Origin: Rhodoplanes serenus
Lineage (GTDB): Bacteria; Pseudomonadota; Alphaproteobacteria; Rhizobiales; Xanthobacteraceae
Direction: 5' to 3'
Assembly: GCA_009720755.1 (NCBI GenBank)
Contig: WNKV01000006.1
Coordinates: 62,001 to 126,000 of the forward strand
DNA: 64,000 nucleotides
Shown here: in pieces, positions 1 through 10,517 of the stretch
Numbering within the stretch: the first letter of the stretch is position 1
Layout of the letters: each line of letters starts with the position of its first letter
The notes under the pieces: generated by a model
What the model was told of the DNA's origin: nothing
Database searches by the model: none
What the model saw: the letters and a program-made list of their open reading frames with translations, nothing else
Made by a program: the position numbers and the translations under genes

Positions 1-41
1 TCGCGCGGGCGGGCGTTCAGGATGGCGCGCAGCGAGGCCAT
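1..41 (-). CDS. Start of a further operon gene, cut by the window edge
   Basis: Reading leftward, an ATG at 41 opens a frame of 13 codons (M-A-S-L-R-A-I-L-N-A-R-P-R) before the window ends. A GGAG motif lies about 10 nt upstream of the ATG, and the frame begins 55 nt after the stop of the second permease gene in the same direction. It is therefore probably the next gene of the ABC transporter operon, perhaps the enzyme acting on the imported substrate. Product cannot be named from 13 residues. Confidence 0.4.
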   Translation of the reverse strand, partial: MASLRAILNARPR

Positions 42-96
42 GCGGTGTCGTCTCCGTCGTTCGGCCCGGCCGCCGCGGCGGCGCGGGCGGCCGCCG

Positions 97-834
97 TCAG
101 GCGGGCCGGTGATGCAGGCGGTGCTCCAGCGCCAAGAGGGCGGCGTTGGCGGTGACCGCGAAGGCGCCGACCATCAGGATGATGGCCAACATGGTGGGGA
201 CGTCGTGCAGCCCGATGGCGTTCATCAGCAGGAAGCCGAGGCCACGCTGCGACGAGAACATCTCGCCGATGAACACGCCGAGCAGCGTCACCGAAAAGCC
301 GATGCGCACGCCGGTGACGATCTCGGGCACCGCGGCGGGCGCCAGCACGGCGGCCAGCGTGCGCCAGCGCGACAGCCGCAGGGCGCGTGCCGCGCGGGCG
401 TAGACGGGCGGCAGCGCGAGCACGCCGTTCATGGCGAAGATCGCCACCGGCACGAGCCCGTGGATGGTGCCGAACGCCACCTTGGCGGACAGGCCGAGGC
501 CGAACACCAGCAGGATCACCGGATAGAGCGTGATCTTCGGCAGGCTGTAGAGCGACACCAGGATGGGCTCGCCGACCTCGGCCGAGAACCGATGCAGCCC
601 GAGCGGCAGACCGATGGCGAGGCCGCCCCCGATGGCGAAGACGAGCGACAGCGCGAACGCCCACGCGGTCTCGCCGGCATGCGGCCAGAAGCGCGGGCTC
701 GCCAGCATCTCGGCGGCGCGCGCCACGGTGCCGGCCGGCGACGTCACCGCGTCGGGGGCGAGCCAGTGGACGCCCTGCCAGGCGAGGAGCCCGACCGCGA
801 GGACCAGCAGCGTGTCGAGGAGGCGGGTCGGCAT
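97..834 (-). CDS. ABC transporter permease (NMT1/SsuC/TauC type), second subunit
   Basis: Inner-membrane permease of 245 residues, the usual length for the SsuC/TauC/ThiX group. About six hydrophobic segments are visible, and the region around residues 145-175 (P-P-V-Y-A-R-A-A-R-A-L-R-L-S followed by A-P-A-A-V-P-E-I) matches the EAA loop that docks on the ATPase. The ATG at 834 overlaps the stop of the first permease in a TGATG arrangement, indicating translational coupling. Two different permease genes in one operon imply a heterodimeric channel. It should import the ligand captured by the binding protein encoded at 2440-3411. Confidence 0.85.
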   Translation of the reverse strand: MPTRLLDTLLVLAVGLLAWQGVHWLAPDAVTSPAGTVARAAEMLASPRFWPHAGETAWAFALSLVFAIGGGLAIGLPLGLHRFSAEVGEPILVSLYSLPKITLYPVILLVFGLGLSAKVAFGTIHGLVPVAIFAMNGVLALPPVYARAARALRLSRWRTLAAVLAPAAVPEIVTGVRIGFSVTLLGVFIGEMFSSQRGLGFLLMNAIGLHDVPTMLAIILMVGAFAVTANAALLALEHRLHHRPA

Positions 835-1586
835 CAGCGCGCCCTCCGCCGCGCCAGCAGGCGCTGCTCGGCGCCGTGCAGCACGCCGTTGACCACCACG
901 ACGATGCCGAGCAGCAGCAGCATCAGGGCGTACATGGTGCGGTTGTCGTAGTTGTTGAAGGCGTACGCGATGGCGTAGCCGAGCCCCGAGGTGGCCATGA
1001 TGAACTCCGCCGCGATGACGCCGATGAAGGCGTAGGCGACCGCGAGCTTGATGCCGGTGAACAGGTGCGGGGCGGCGCTCGGCAGCTTGATCTTGAGGGC
1101 GGTGCGCACCGGCCCCATCCGCCACACCCGGGCGGTGCGCGGCAGCGCCCGCGGGATGCGGTCGAAACCGTTGAGGGTGGCGACCATCATGGCCACCACG
1201 GCGAACATGAAGCCGATGGCGACGATCGGCAGCCGGCCGATGCCGAGCACGACGATCAGCACCGGATAGAAGGCGAAGAAGGGCAGGGCGTAGTAGCTCG
1301 CCAGGAACGGATCGAGGGCGCGGCGCAGGCGCGGCAGGCCGTGCACCACGGCGCCGAGCGAGAAGCCGGCCACGAGGGCGAGCCCGCAGGCGAGCGCGAC
1401 ATTGCCGAGCGTCTCGGCCAGATCCGCGTTGGCGTCGCCGGCGCGCAGGATCGACCACAGCTTGGCGGCCACCTCGGACGGCGGCACCGCGACGCCGGCA
1501 CGCAGCAGGCCGCCGCGGGCCGCGAGTTCGAGTGCCGCCACGGCGGCGACCACGATGGCGGTGCGGACCAGGCCGGCGCGGCTCAT
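834..1586 (-). CDS. ABC transporter permease (NMT1/SsuC/TauC type), first subunit
   Basis: Inner-membrane permease of 250 residues with about six transmembrane stretches; an EAA-type loop is visible around F-D-R-I-P-R-A-L-P-R-T-A-R-V-W and K-L-P-S-A-A-P-H-L-F. It belongs with the ATPase (1583-2443), binding protein (2440-3411) and partner permease (97-834) in one tight leftward operon; the start at 1586 overlaps the ATPase stop by 4 nt (ATGA). The family imports taurine, sulfonates, pyrimidine precursors or similar small organics, and the sequence does not tell which. Confidence 0.85.
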   Translation of the reverse strand: MSRAGLVRTAIVVAAVAALELAARGGLLRAGVAVPPSEVAAKLWSILRAGDANADLAETLGNVALACGLALVAGFSLGAVVHGLPRLRRALDPFLASYYALPFFAFYPVLIVVLGIGRLPIVAIGFMFAVVAMMVATLNGFDRIPRALPRTARVWRMGPVRTALKIKLPSAAPHLFTGIKLAVAYAFIGVIAAEFIMATSGLGYAIAYAFNNYDNRTMYALMLLLLGIVVVVNGVLHGAEQRLLARRRAR

Positions 1587-2443
1587 GCGCGGTCCGCTCC
1601 CGCCGGTGCCTGCGCCCCGATGGCGCGCAGCGATTCCTCGCGCAGCAGCCCCCACAGCCGGCTGGTGACGGCGCCGAAGCCGGGATCGGCGGCGATGCGG
1701 CTGTCGCGCTCGCGCGGCCAGCCGGTCTCGATCTCGGCCAGGATGCGGCCCGGCCGCGCCGACATCACGCCGATACGGTCCGACAGCATGGCGGCCTCGT
1801 CGAGCGCGTGGGTGATCAGCATCACGGTGGCGCCGGTCTCGCGCCACACCCGCAGCAGCTCGTCGCCCATGATCAGACGGGTCTGGGCGTCGAGGGCGCC
1901 GAACGGCTCGTCGAGCAGGATCAGCCGCGGCTGCATCACCAGCGTGCGGGCGATGCAGACGCGCTGTCGCATGCCGCCGGAGAGCTGCGGCGGATACGCG
2001 GCGGCGAAATCGCGCAGGCCCATCAGGGCGAGCGCCGCATCGACCCGGCGGCCGATCTCGGCGGCGTCGACGCCGTTCTCGCGCAGCCCGAAGCCGATAT
2101 TGTCGCGCACCGTCATCCACGGGAACGAGGCGTCCTCCTGGAACACCACGCCGACGCCGTCCGGCACCGCGCCATCGACCGGCCGGCCCTCGAACACGAT
2201 GGTCCCGGCGCTCGGCCGCGACAGGCCCGAGAGCACGTCGAGCAAGGTCGACTTGCCGCATCCGGACGGACCGATCACCGAGTAGAACTCGCCGCGGCGG
2301 AGCGCGATGTCGACCGGCCCGAGAGCGTGGACGCCGCCGCGGCCGCCGACCGCTCCGTAGGTGCGCGTCACCCCGGCGAGGCGGGCGTGGATCTCGTGCG
2401 GCGCCGTCGCGGCGGCGGGGCGGGTGAGCGGCCGCACCGTCAC
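1583..2443 (-). CDS. ABC transporter ATP-binding protein (SsuB/TauB type)
   Basis: Cytoplasmic ATPase that powers the two permeases. Clear signatures in order: Walker A G-P-S-G-C-G-K-S-T, Q-loop V-V-F-Q-E-D, ABC signature L-S-G-G-M-R-Q-R, Walker B L-I-L-L-D-E-P with D-loop G-A-L-D, and the switch His in L-I-T-H-A. I chose the GTG at 2443, which overlaps the binding-protein stop as GTGA; the open frame continues far upstream but only as a shadow of the binding-protein gene. The length of 286 aa is slightly long for the family because of an N-terminal tail before the first strand. Confidence 0.88.
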   Translation of the reverse strand: MTVRPLTRPAAATAPHEIHARLAGVTRTYGAVGGRGGVHALGPVDIALRRGEFYSVIGPSGCGKSTLLDVLSGLSRPSAGTIVFEGRPVDGAVPDGVGVVFQEDASFPWMTVRDNIGFGLRENGVDAAEIGRRVDAALALMGLRDFAAAYPPQLSGGMRQRVCIARTLVMQPRLILLDEPFGALDAQTRLIMGDELLRVWRETGATVMLITHALDEAAMLSDRIGVMSARPGRILAEIETGWPRERDSRIAADPGFGAVTSRLWGLLREESLRAIGAQAPAGADRA

Positions 2444-3411
2444 AGGAAGCTCCCGTCGACGAGCTTCGACCAGTCGACCGGCCCGGAAATCTCGCCGACG
2501 ATCTGGAGGCCCTTGGCCATGTTGTCCATGGCGGCCTGGTCGAAGGCGCCGTCGCTCCAGTAGCGCAGCGCCGCCAGCCGCTCGACGGCGCGCCGTGCCA
2601 CCGCCTTGTCGAGATCGTAGGCGGTCGCCACGATGGCGGCGGCCTCCTCCGGGTTGGCGTAGATGAACGCCACCGCCTTGCGGCGCGCCGCGATCAGCTT
2701 GCGCAGCTTGTCGGGGTTGTCCTTGGCGAACGCGCGGGTCGTCACGCCGACCGTCTGGACGATCGCCGGCAGCTCGTCCTTGGTCCAGAACACCGGCTTG
2801 AGCTTGTCCTCGAAGCGCGCCCACACCGGGTCCATGATCGGCGTCGCGACCACGCCGCCTTGCTGCATCAGGGTGACGCCCTGGCCGATGCCGCCGGCCG
2901 CGACGCCGTCCACCTTGATGCGGTGCTTGTCGGTGACCATGATCAGCAGCATCTCGGTGACCGACTTGGGCGACGTGAACGCCACCTTCTTGCCGGCGAG
3001 GTCGGCGATGGACTTGATCGGCGAGGCGTTCGGCGTCACCCACAGGATCTCGCCGGCGGTGCCGACGCCGGTGTGCACGATGGCGAGCTCGATGCCCTGG
3101 TTGGCGGCCGCGATGGCGGCCGGCAGCGCCACCTCGCCATAGGGCAGGTCGGAGGCCATCACGTTGCGCATGGTGGTGCCGCCGCCGCGCGAGGTGAGCA
3201 CCCCGTCGATGTCGAGCCCCAGCTCCTTGTAGAAGCCCTTCTCGATCGCCACCGCGTAGGGGGCGCCGTACATGAGCTGGCCCCAGTGGGTGACGGTGAC
3301 CTTCTCGCCGGCCGCCGCCGGCGACGACGCCGAGAGCGACACGGGAAGGGCCGATCCCACCGCCATCACGGCAGCCAGGATCGCTCCGCCTGCACGGATC
3401 ATGAGCGACAT
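2440..3411 (-). CDS. ABC transporter substrate-binding protein, NMT1/THI5-like
   Basis: Periplasmic solute-binding protein of 323 residues with an N-terminal signal peptide (A-G-G-A-I-L-A-A-V-M-A-V-G-S-A-L-P-V, cleavage probably after the A-A-A-G region). The mature start V-T-V-T-H-W-G-Q-L plus A-I-E-K-G-F-Y-K-E-L-G-L is typical of the NMT1/SsuA/TauA fold. A strong AGGAGG lies 5-7 nt before the ATG at 3411. First gene of the operon and divergent from the GntR gene, so probably the direct target of that regulator. The ligand (sulfonate, nitrile, pyrimidine or other) cannot be read from sequence. Confidence 0.85.
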   Translation of the reverse strand: MSLMIRAGGAILAAVMAVGSALPVSLSASSPAAAGEKVTVTHWGQLMYGAPYAVAIEKGFYKELGLDIDGVLTSRGGGTTMRNVMASDLPYGEVALPAAIAAANQGIELAIVHTGVGTAGEILWVTPNASPIKSIADLAGKKVAFTSPKSVTEMLLIMVTDKHRIKVDGVAAGGIGQGVTLMQQGGVVATPIMDPVWARFEDKLKPVFWTKDELPAIVQTVGVTTRAFAKDNPDKLRKLIAARRKAVAFIYANPEEAAAIVATAYDLDKAVARRAVERLAALRYWSDGAFDQAAMDNMAKGLQIVGEISGPVDWSKLVDGSFL

Positions 3412-3469
3412 CGCGTCTCCTCCTGCGGGCCGGTGGTTCTTTGGTCGACAGCCCTTGTTGGGAAAAGTA

Positions 3470-3479
3470 TTGTACACAA
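3470..3479. promoter_or_regulatory. Probable GntR operator, TTGT-AC-ACAA palindrome
   Basis: A TTGT-nn-ACAA inverted repeat sits in the 105-nt divergent gap between the binding-protein gene and the GntR gene. On the leftward strand it overlaps a TACAAT hexamer that could be the -10 of the ABC operon. The same decamer recurs, inverted, at 4183-4192 just after the GntR stop codon. Perfect recurrence around a regulator gene supports an operator role. Confidence 0.6.
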
Positions 3480-3516
3480 CGGAGGGGCTGTCCAGCGGTC
3501 TCCCGAGGACATCCGC

Positions 3517-4182
3517 ATGAAGCGGCGCGCCGCCGACATCGCCTATGACCGTATCCGCGGCCATTTGCTGGCCGGGCGCTGGCCGGCCGGCACGCATCTG
3601 CGGGAGGCCGAGCTGTCGGCCGAGCTGGGCATGAGCCGCACGCCGGTGCGCGCCGCGCTCCAGCGCCTGGCGGCCGACTCGCTGATCGGCTTCGCGCCGC
3701 ATCTCGGCGCCACCGTGCCGGGCTGGACCGCCGACGATCTCGACGAGATCTTCGCGCTGCGTCTCGCCCTTGAAGGGATGGCGGCGGAACGCGCCGCGAC
3801 GCGGGCGACCGCGGACCAGATCGCCGCGCTGGACGGGCTCGCCCGCGCCATGGCCGAGGCGGCGGCGGCGCGCGGCGCGCGGCTCGGGCGGATCACCGAG
3901 GTGAACCAGCGCTTCCATCGGCTCATCGTCGAGGCGTCGGGCAGCCGCCGGCTTCTGCGCCTGATAGAGCTGGTCACCGAGCTGCCGGTAGTGGTCGGCA
4001 CCTTCGTGCGCTACGACGACCGCGCGATGGCCCGCAGCATCGCCCATCACGGCGAGCTGGTGGAGGCGATCCGGGCCCGCGACGGCACCTGGGCGCGCGC
4101 CGTGATGGAGGCGCATCTGCGCGCCGGACGCGACGTCATGGTGCCGCGGCCGGCTGCCGGGGACACGGCCGCGACACGGTAA
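3517..4182 (+). CDS. GntR-family transcriptional regulator (FCD type)
   Basis: DNA-binding regulator of 221 residues. An N-terminal winged helix-turn-helix is evident (I-A-Y-D-R-I-R-G, then [25 protein letters not shown] at residues 30-55). A mostly helical C-terminal effector domain of the FCD type follows ([13 protein letters not shown], later N-Q-R-F-H and [11 protein letters not shown]). FCD domains usually bind a metal ion and a small organic acid. Divergent from the ABC uptake operon, so it probably controls that operon and itself through the TTGTnnACAA sites on either side of the gene. Confidence 0.88.
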   Translation: MKRRAADIAYDRIRGHLLAGRWPAGTHLREAELSAELGMSRTPVRAALQRLAADSLIGFAPHLGATVPGWTADDLDEIFALRLALEGMAAERAATRATADQIAALDGLARAMAEAAAARGARLGRITEVNQRFHRLIVEASGSRRLLRLIELVTELPVVVGTFVRYDDRAMARSIAHHGELVEAIRARDGTWARAVMEAHLRAGRDVMVPRPAAGDTAATR

Positions 4183-4192
4183 TTGTGTACAA
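4183..4192. promoter_or_regulatory. Second copy of the GntR operator, inverted
   Basis: TTGT-GT-ACAA, the exact reverse complement of the decamer at 3470-3479, begins one base after the GntR stop codon and about 80 nt before the rlmE start. It could allow looping across the regulator gene or bring rlmE under the same control. Confidence 0.5.
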
Positions 4193-4274
4193 CGACCGCG
4201 GCGCGGAGCGGGCCGGGCGTGGCCGCGGGGCGCGGCGGCTCGACAAGCGGCGGGTTCTGGACCACAACGCGACG

Positions 4275-4970
4275 ATGACCACCGACCGCTCGCGCTCCAC
4301 CTCCCTCAAGGTCCGCGTCAAGGCCCGCAAGGGCCGCACGCTGGCCCAGAAGCTGTGGCTCGACCGCCAGCTCAACGACCCCTATGTGGCGCAGGCCAAG
4401 CGCGAGGGCTACCGCTCGCGCGCCGCCTACAAGCTGATCGAGCTGGACGACCGCTTCCGCCTGCTGCGGCCGGGCGCCCGCGTGGTCGATCTCGGCGCCG
4501 CGCCGGGCGGCTGGAGCCAGGTGGCGGCGAAGCGCGTCGGCGCCGACGCCGGCAAGGGCCGCGTGGTGGCGATCGACCTCCTCGACATGCCGCCGATCGT
4601 CGGGGTCGACGTGCTCCACCTCGACTTCCTCGATCCGGCGGCGCCCGACCGGCTGAAGGCGCTGCTCGGCGGCCCCGCCGACGTGGTGCTCTCCGACATG
4701 GCCGCCAACGCCACCGGCCACCGCAAGACCGACCACCTCAAGATCATGGCGCTCGCCGAGGCGGCCGCGCTGTTCGCCCGCGAGGTGCTGGACCCGGGCG
4801 GCGCCTTCCTGTGCAAGGTGCTGCGCGGCGGCACCGAGGGCGAGCTCCTGGCCGACCTCAAGCGCGACTTCGCCAAGGTCAAGCACGTCAAACCGGCGGC
4901 GAGCCGTGCCGACTCGGCCGAGCTGTACGTCCTGGCGATGGGATTCCGGCAGGTGCCGTCGGCCGCGTAG
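4275..4970 (+). CDS. rlmE: 23S rRNA (uridine(2552)-2'-O)-methyltransferase RlmE/FtsJ
   Basis: SAM-dependent 2'-O-methyltransferase of the 23S rRNA A-loop, 231 residues. Visible family features: K of the catalytic tetrad in S-R-A-A-Y-K-L, SAM motif [12 protein letters not shown], catalytic Asp in V-L-S-D-M-A-A-N, Lys in F-L-C-K-V-L-R-G-G and a C-terminal S-A-E-L-Y-V-L-A. The frame extends upstream to a GTG near 4185, but I chose the ATG at 4275 because the extension is Arg/Gly-rich and unlike the family. It stands alone, with no obvious operon partner. Confidence 0.93.
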   Translation: MTTDRSRSTSLKVRVKARKGRTLAQKLWLDRQLNDPYVAQAKREGYRSRAAYKLIELDDRFRLLRPGARVVDLGAAPGGWSQVAAKRVGADAGKGRVVAIDLLDMPPIVGVDVLHLDFLDPAAPDRLKALLGGPADVVLSDMAANATGHRKTDHLKIMALAEAAALFAREVLDPGGAFLCKVLRGGTEGELLADLKRDFAKVKHVKPAASRADSAELYVLAMGFRQVPSAA

Positions 4971-4989
4971 GGTGGGCAAATCACCGGAG

Positions 4990-5016
4990 CCCGGATGGTG
5001 CGCAGCGACATCCGGG
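4990..5016. repeat. Short palindromic intergenic hairpin
   Basis: An 8-bp perfect inverted repeat, CCCGGATG ... CATCCGGG, with an 11-nt loop lies 20 nt after the rlmE stop. There is no T-run, so it is more likely a dispersed palindromic element than an intrinsic terminator. Confidence 0.45.
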
Positions 5017-5178
5017 ACCGCATCTCCGCACCTACCCCCGGCCGTCGCTTCGCTCCCGCCGGGCTACGGCAGCTCCACCCGCCCTGGATCGGCAGCTCGC
5101 CGCCGCCTTTTCGCGCTTGACCCGCGCCGCCGCGAGGCGTGACGTCCGCCCGGAACCGACGAACCGGGGGAGGGCGGC

Positions 5179-6612
5179 ATGACCGAGCGACGCGGGGGGA
5201 CCTGGGGGTGGATCGCGCTGGCCGGCGCCGTCGGGGCGCTCGCGGCCGTGCTGGTGATGGCCACGGTGTTCGCCGGCAGCCGGGCCGCCGCGTCGCTCGG
5301 CGACCAGCGGGCCCGGGCCACCCTGCGAGCCGCCGTCGCCGACGGCAGCATCCTCGAAACCCGCGGCTTCGTTCCGCTGATCCGCTCGTCCGGCCGCTGG
5401 GCCGTGGCCGTGCATCGCCACGACTGCCTGATCTTCACCGCGGTGCTGGCCGCCTATCCGGATGCGACGAGCGCCACGCTGCGCACCGCCCGGCTCGGCC
5501 CGGCCGCGGCGCCGCTCGATCCGCGCGTGCCCGAGAATCCCGATTGCCAGGCGCTCGGGCAGGCGCTGGACCCGGCGGGGCCGCAGCCCGCGATGGCCTA
5601 TTACGACCGCTATCCGATGGCCCAGCGTCCAATCGCCCAGGTGCTTTTGACCTTCGTGCCGATCCGCACGGTGACGACCGTGCTGGGCTGGACCACCTTC
5701 CTGTCGTTCGTGGCGGTGGCGCTCGTCGCCGCCGTCCGCCACACCTGGAGCCTCGCGGCGGCGGCGCTGGCCTTCGCGCTGTTCTCCGGCACCTGGCATT
5801 TCGGTGCCATGCTGTACTTCGCGCCGCTCGATCTCGCCCACGCGGCGTTTCTCGGCTTTGCCGTGATGGCGACGGGCGAGCGGCCGCGGCTCGCCGCCTT
5901 CGCGGTCGCCGGGGCTCTCTATGGGGCCGTCATCGGGGCGTTCGAGATGCTGACCGGCGGCATCCCGGTGGCGCTCGCGCTGATCGCCATGGCGACCGCG
6001 CTCGCGTCGCCGTCGCGGCCGCAGGACTGGGGCCGGCGGCTCGCCGTCACGGCGGTGGCGTTCTGCGTGGCGCTCGCCGGGGTGTTCGCCGTCAAGCTCG
6101 TGGCGGTGTCGTTCGCCACCGGCACCAACCTGTTCGTCGAGCATGCCCCGGCGCTGATGCATCGGCTGCGCGGCGACATCGCGCCGGAGCTGTCGCCGGT
6201 GGTGGCGGAGCGGATGCGGGCCGTGCTCGGGATCGACCTGGCGGCCGCGGCACGCGATCCGGTGCAGGGGCCGCTCGTGCTGGCGGCGATCTACGGCTAC
6301 TGGAGCGGGCTGATCGGCTGGGGCTCGCCGATCATCGGATGCCTGGTGGTGGTGGTCGGTTTCGGTCTGCTGGTGACGGTGAGCCTGCGCGCTTTCCCGT
6401 CGCCCACCGCCAGCCTGCGGTTGGTGACGGTGCTGCGCGCCTGCTGGCTCGCCCTGGCGGTGCAGATCGCCTGGGTGCTGGTGTTCTGGAACCATGCGCT
6501 GCTGCACGGCTTCTTCATGGCCCGCCTGCTGGTGGTGCCGGTGCTGTGCGGCGCGGTCGCCGCCGTCGAGGCCCTGCGCGATCGGCGTGGCGCCGGGTCA
6601 GTCCTGCCCTGA
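5179..6612 (+). CDS. Polytopic membrane protein of unknown function
   Basis: 477 residues, not recognised. One membrane helix at residues 10-32 is followed by a soluble, probably periplasmic segment of about 130 residues (containing H-R-H-D-C-L-I-F-T), then about eight more hydrophobic helices from residue 160 to the end. The layout recalls uncharacterised glycosyltransferase-C-like or O-antigen-related membrane proteins, but I see no diagnostic motif. A GGGGGAGGG ribosome-binding site precedes the ATG. Its 3' end overlaps the convergent MFS gene by 15 nt. Confidence 0.75.
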   Translation: MTERRGGTWGWIALAGAVGALAAVLVMATVFAGSRAAASLGDQRARATLRAAVADGSILETRGFVPLIRSSGRWAVAVHRHDCLIFTAVLAAYPDATSATLRTARLGPAAAPLDPRVPENPDCQALGQALDPAGPQPAMAYYDRYPMAQRPIAQVLLTFVPIRTVTTVLGWTTFLSFVAVALVAAVRHTWSLAAAALAFALFSGTWHFGAMLYFAPLDLAHAAFLGFAVMATGERPRLAAFAVAGALYGAVIGAFEMLTGGIPVALALIAMATALASPSRPQDWGRRLAVTAVAFCVALAGVFAVKLVAVSFATGTNLFVEHAPALMHRLRGDIAPELSPVVAERMRAVLGIDLAAAARDPVQGPLVLAAIYGYWSGLIGWGSPIIGCLVVVVGFGLLVTVSLRAFPSPTASLRLVTVLRACWLALAVQIAWVLVFWNHALLHGFFMARLLVVPVLCGAVAAVEALRDRRGAGSVLP

Positions 6613-8007
6613 GCGGTCGCCCTTGCGGCGCGCCAGCTCGGCGCCCGCGTCGGCCGGCATCCGCAGGAAGAAGATCAGCGACGCCGCCGCGATCAGCCCG
6701 ATGGTCGCGAAGGCCGGCGGGAACGCCGCCGCGGTCAGCGCGGCGTCGCCGCGCACCGCCATCGCGGTCTCCAGCGCCAGCGCCCCGACGGTGACGCCGG
6801 TCGACACCGAGAGCTGCTGTGACACGCTGGCAAGCGACGTCGCCCGGCTCATCCGCCGCGGCTCGACGTCGGCGAACGCGATGGTGTTGACGCTGGTGAA
6901 CTGGAGCGAGCGGAACAGCCCGCCGGTGAGCAGCACGGCGATCATCACCCACACCGGCGTGCCGGGCACGAACAGGCCGCAGGCCGCGATGGTGCCGGCG
7001 GCGAGCAGCGCGTTGACCGACATGGTGGCGCGGAAGCCGAAGCGGCGCAGGATGCGCGGCACCAGCGTCTTCATCACCATGGCGCCGAACGCCGTCGCGA
7101 AGGTCACCATGCCGGATTCGAACGGCGTCATGCCGAAGCCGATCTGGAGCAGGAGCGGCATCAGGAACGGCAGCGCCCCGGCGCCGACCCGGAACACGAA
7201 GCCGCCGGCGACGCCGGCCCGAAAGGTCGGCAGCGCCAGCAAGGAGAGGTCGATCACCGGGGCCGGGGCACGCCGCGCATAGAGCACATACGCGAAGGTC
7301 GCGGCCGCCCCGACCGCCAGCAGCGACAGCGAGGCGGCGAGCGGCACGAAGCGCACGCTGATCACGGTCGAGCCGAAGGCGAGGCCGCCGATTCCGAGCG
7401 CCACCAGGGCCATGCCGATGCCGTCGAACGGATCGGGCACCTCGGCCTTCACGTTGTCAACGAACTTGGTCACCAGCACGAAGCCGACGATGCCGATCGG
7501 CACGTTGATGAAGAAGATCCAGTGCCAGCTCGCATAGGTGGTGAGGAAGCCGCCGAGCGGCGGCCCCAGCAGCGGGCCGATCAGCGCCGGCAGGGTGACG
7601 AGCGCCATGGCGTCGACCAGCTTGCTCTTGTCGACCGCGCGGATCAGCACCAGCCGGCCGACCGGGCTCATCATGGCGCCGCCCATGCCCTGGAGAAAGC
7701 GCGCCAGCACGAAGTGCCACAGCGCGCCCGACACGGCGCACAGCACCGAGCCGGCGACGAACACCACGATGGCGGTGCGGAAGATGGTGCGGGCGCCGAA
7801 TCGGTCGGCCATCCAGCCGCTCACCGGGATGAAGATGGCGAGCGCCAGCAGGTAGGAGGTGACGGCGAGCTTCAGCTCGATCGGCGAGGTGCCGATATCG
7901 GCCGCGATCGCCGGCAGCGCGGTGGCGATCACGGTCGAGTCCATGTTCTCCATGAACAAGGCGACGGCGACGATGAAGGGAACGAGACGTTCGCGGGTGA
8001 GCGGCAT
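6598..8007 (-). CDS. MFS multidrug-type exporter, DHA2 family (MdtD-like)
   Basis: 469-residue major facilitator of the drug:H+ antiporter-2 type. Diagnostic pieces: M-D-S-T-V-I-A-T-A-L-P-A-I in the first helix (motif D1), the loop 2-3 motif G-W-M-A-D-R-F-G-A-R-T-I-F, F-L-Q-G-M-G-G-A near residue 110, and G-P-L-L-G-P-P-L-G-G-F in the fifth helix (motif C of antiporters). Thirteen to fourteen hydrophobic segments are visible. The start at 8007 removes a long shadow extension. It probably exports hydrophobic toxicants using the proton gradient; substrates unknown. Confidence 0.85.
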   Translation of the reverse strand: MPLTRERLVPFIVAVALFMENMDSTVIATALPAIAADIGTSPIELKLAVTSYLLALAIFIPVSGWMADRFGARTIFRTAIVVFVAGSVLCAVSGALWHFVLARFLQGMGGAMMSPVGRLVLIRAVDKSKLVDAMALVTLPALIGPLLGPPLGGFLTTYASWHWIFFINVPIGIVGFVLVTKFVDNVKAEVPDPFDGIGMALVALGIGGLAFGSTVISVRFVPLAASLSLLAVGAAATFAYVLYARRAPAPVIDLSLLALPTFRAGVAGGFVFRVGAGALPFLMPLLLQIGFGMTPFESGMVTFATAFGAMVMKTLVPRILRRFGFRATMSVNALLAAGTIAACGLFVPGTPVWVMIAVLLTGGLFRSLQFTSVNTIAFADVEPRRMSRATSLASVSQQLSVSTGVTVGALALETAMAVRGDAALTAAAFPPAFATIGLIAAASLIFFLRMPADAGAELARRKGDRSGQD

Positions 8008-8263
8008 CCGGCGGGAATGGTTGGAGGAACAGGACGGGCAGGGAGCATGGGCGCACCATCGCCCGGCGCGGCGCAGCATAGAGCAAAACGTGCCGGCGCG
8101 GGGGCGTTCCGCCACGATGGCCGGGGCCTGCCGGGCCGGGCGGCGCCGGTTCCGCCTGCGCCGGGACGTCGCGGCGCAGCGGATTGCACGCGCCGCGCGA
8201 CCCCCCACATAGAGGCAGACCCGCGACCTTCGGCGGCCCGGGGCCGGCGATGCGGACCGAAGC

Positions 8264-8308
8264 GATGTGCACGGGAGCGACGTGCACGGGAGCAATGTGC
8301 ACGGGAGC
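8264..8308 (+). repeat. Tandem repeat, three 15-bp units, each with GTGCAC
   Basis: Three consecutive 15-bp units of the form (g/a)a(t/c)GTGCACGGGAGC run from 8264 to 8308 and fade into the start of a fourth (gatgcgc). They end 8 nt before the start codon of the small membrane protein at 8317. Each unit contains the palindrome GTGCAC and a GGGAG that could serve as a ribosome-binding site. Confidence 0.75.
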
Positions 8309-8316
8309 GATGCGCG

Positions 8317-8577
8317 ATGATCTACATCCTGGCGGTGTTCCTGCCTCCCCTGGCGCTGCTGCTGAACGGGCAGCCGTTCGCGGCGGTGCTCAACCTGGTG
8401 CTGCTGGCGGTCTGCGTGGTCCTCACGGTGCTGACGCTGTTCGCCTTCCCGTTCCTGCTGCTGCTGCCCTCGGCGCATGCGGTGATCGCCATCGCGATGC
8501 GGCGCGACGACCGTCGCCATCGCGAGATCGTCGACGCCATCGAGCGCCACGGCCCGCCCCCCGGCTGGCGGCGCTGA
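8317..8577 (+). CDS. Small YqaE/Pmp3-like membrane protein
   Basis: 86-residue protein with two hydrophobic helices (residues 2-20 and 26-52) and a charged tail (R-R-D-D-R-R-H-R-E-I-V). The opening I-L-A-V-F-L-P-P-L-A-L-L-L-N-G-Q-P resembles the Pmp3/YqaE proteolipid family, though the second half diverges. The family is linked to membrane potential and stress tolerance. The GGGAG of the last upstream tandem-repeat unit probably provides the ribosome-binding site for the ATG at 8317. Confidence 0.65.
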   Translation: MIYILAVFLPPLALLLNGQPFAAVLNLVLLAVCVVLTVLTLFAFPFLLLLPSAHAVIAIAMRRDDRRHREIVDAIERHGPPPGWRR

Positions 8578-8704
8578 CGTGACGAGCACCGGCGGTCTCC
8601 GAGGAGGGGGCCGCCGGTCGCCGGGGCGCCTCCCGCTGTGGCGCGCCGGTCCATGGCGGCTTTCCATGGCGGCGCGACTTTCCATCGCGGCGCGACCGTG
8701 CTAA

Positions 8705-10300
<1,596 letters not shown>

Positions 10301-10517
10301 GATCGCGCCGCCCAGGCGGCAGCACGTCCGGCGGCTCGCCGCACCGCACGTTCCGCGTGTTCGGTCCGGGGGGCTCGTTACCCGTCAGGGTGCGATTGCG
10401 GCCTCGCGCCGCATCGCCTTCGAGCGGCCGTCGGGCTCGTCATCGAACCGTCACATCCCCGATGCCACGGTCGCGTCCCATGGCGGCCGACGGCACGCAG
10501 GGACACGGAGCGAGACG

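Noticed and set aside
2860-4182. A 440-codon version of the GntR regulator
   Set aside because: The first ~220 codons lie antisense to the binding-protein gene and are low complexity; the HTH begins directly after the ATG at 3517.
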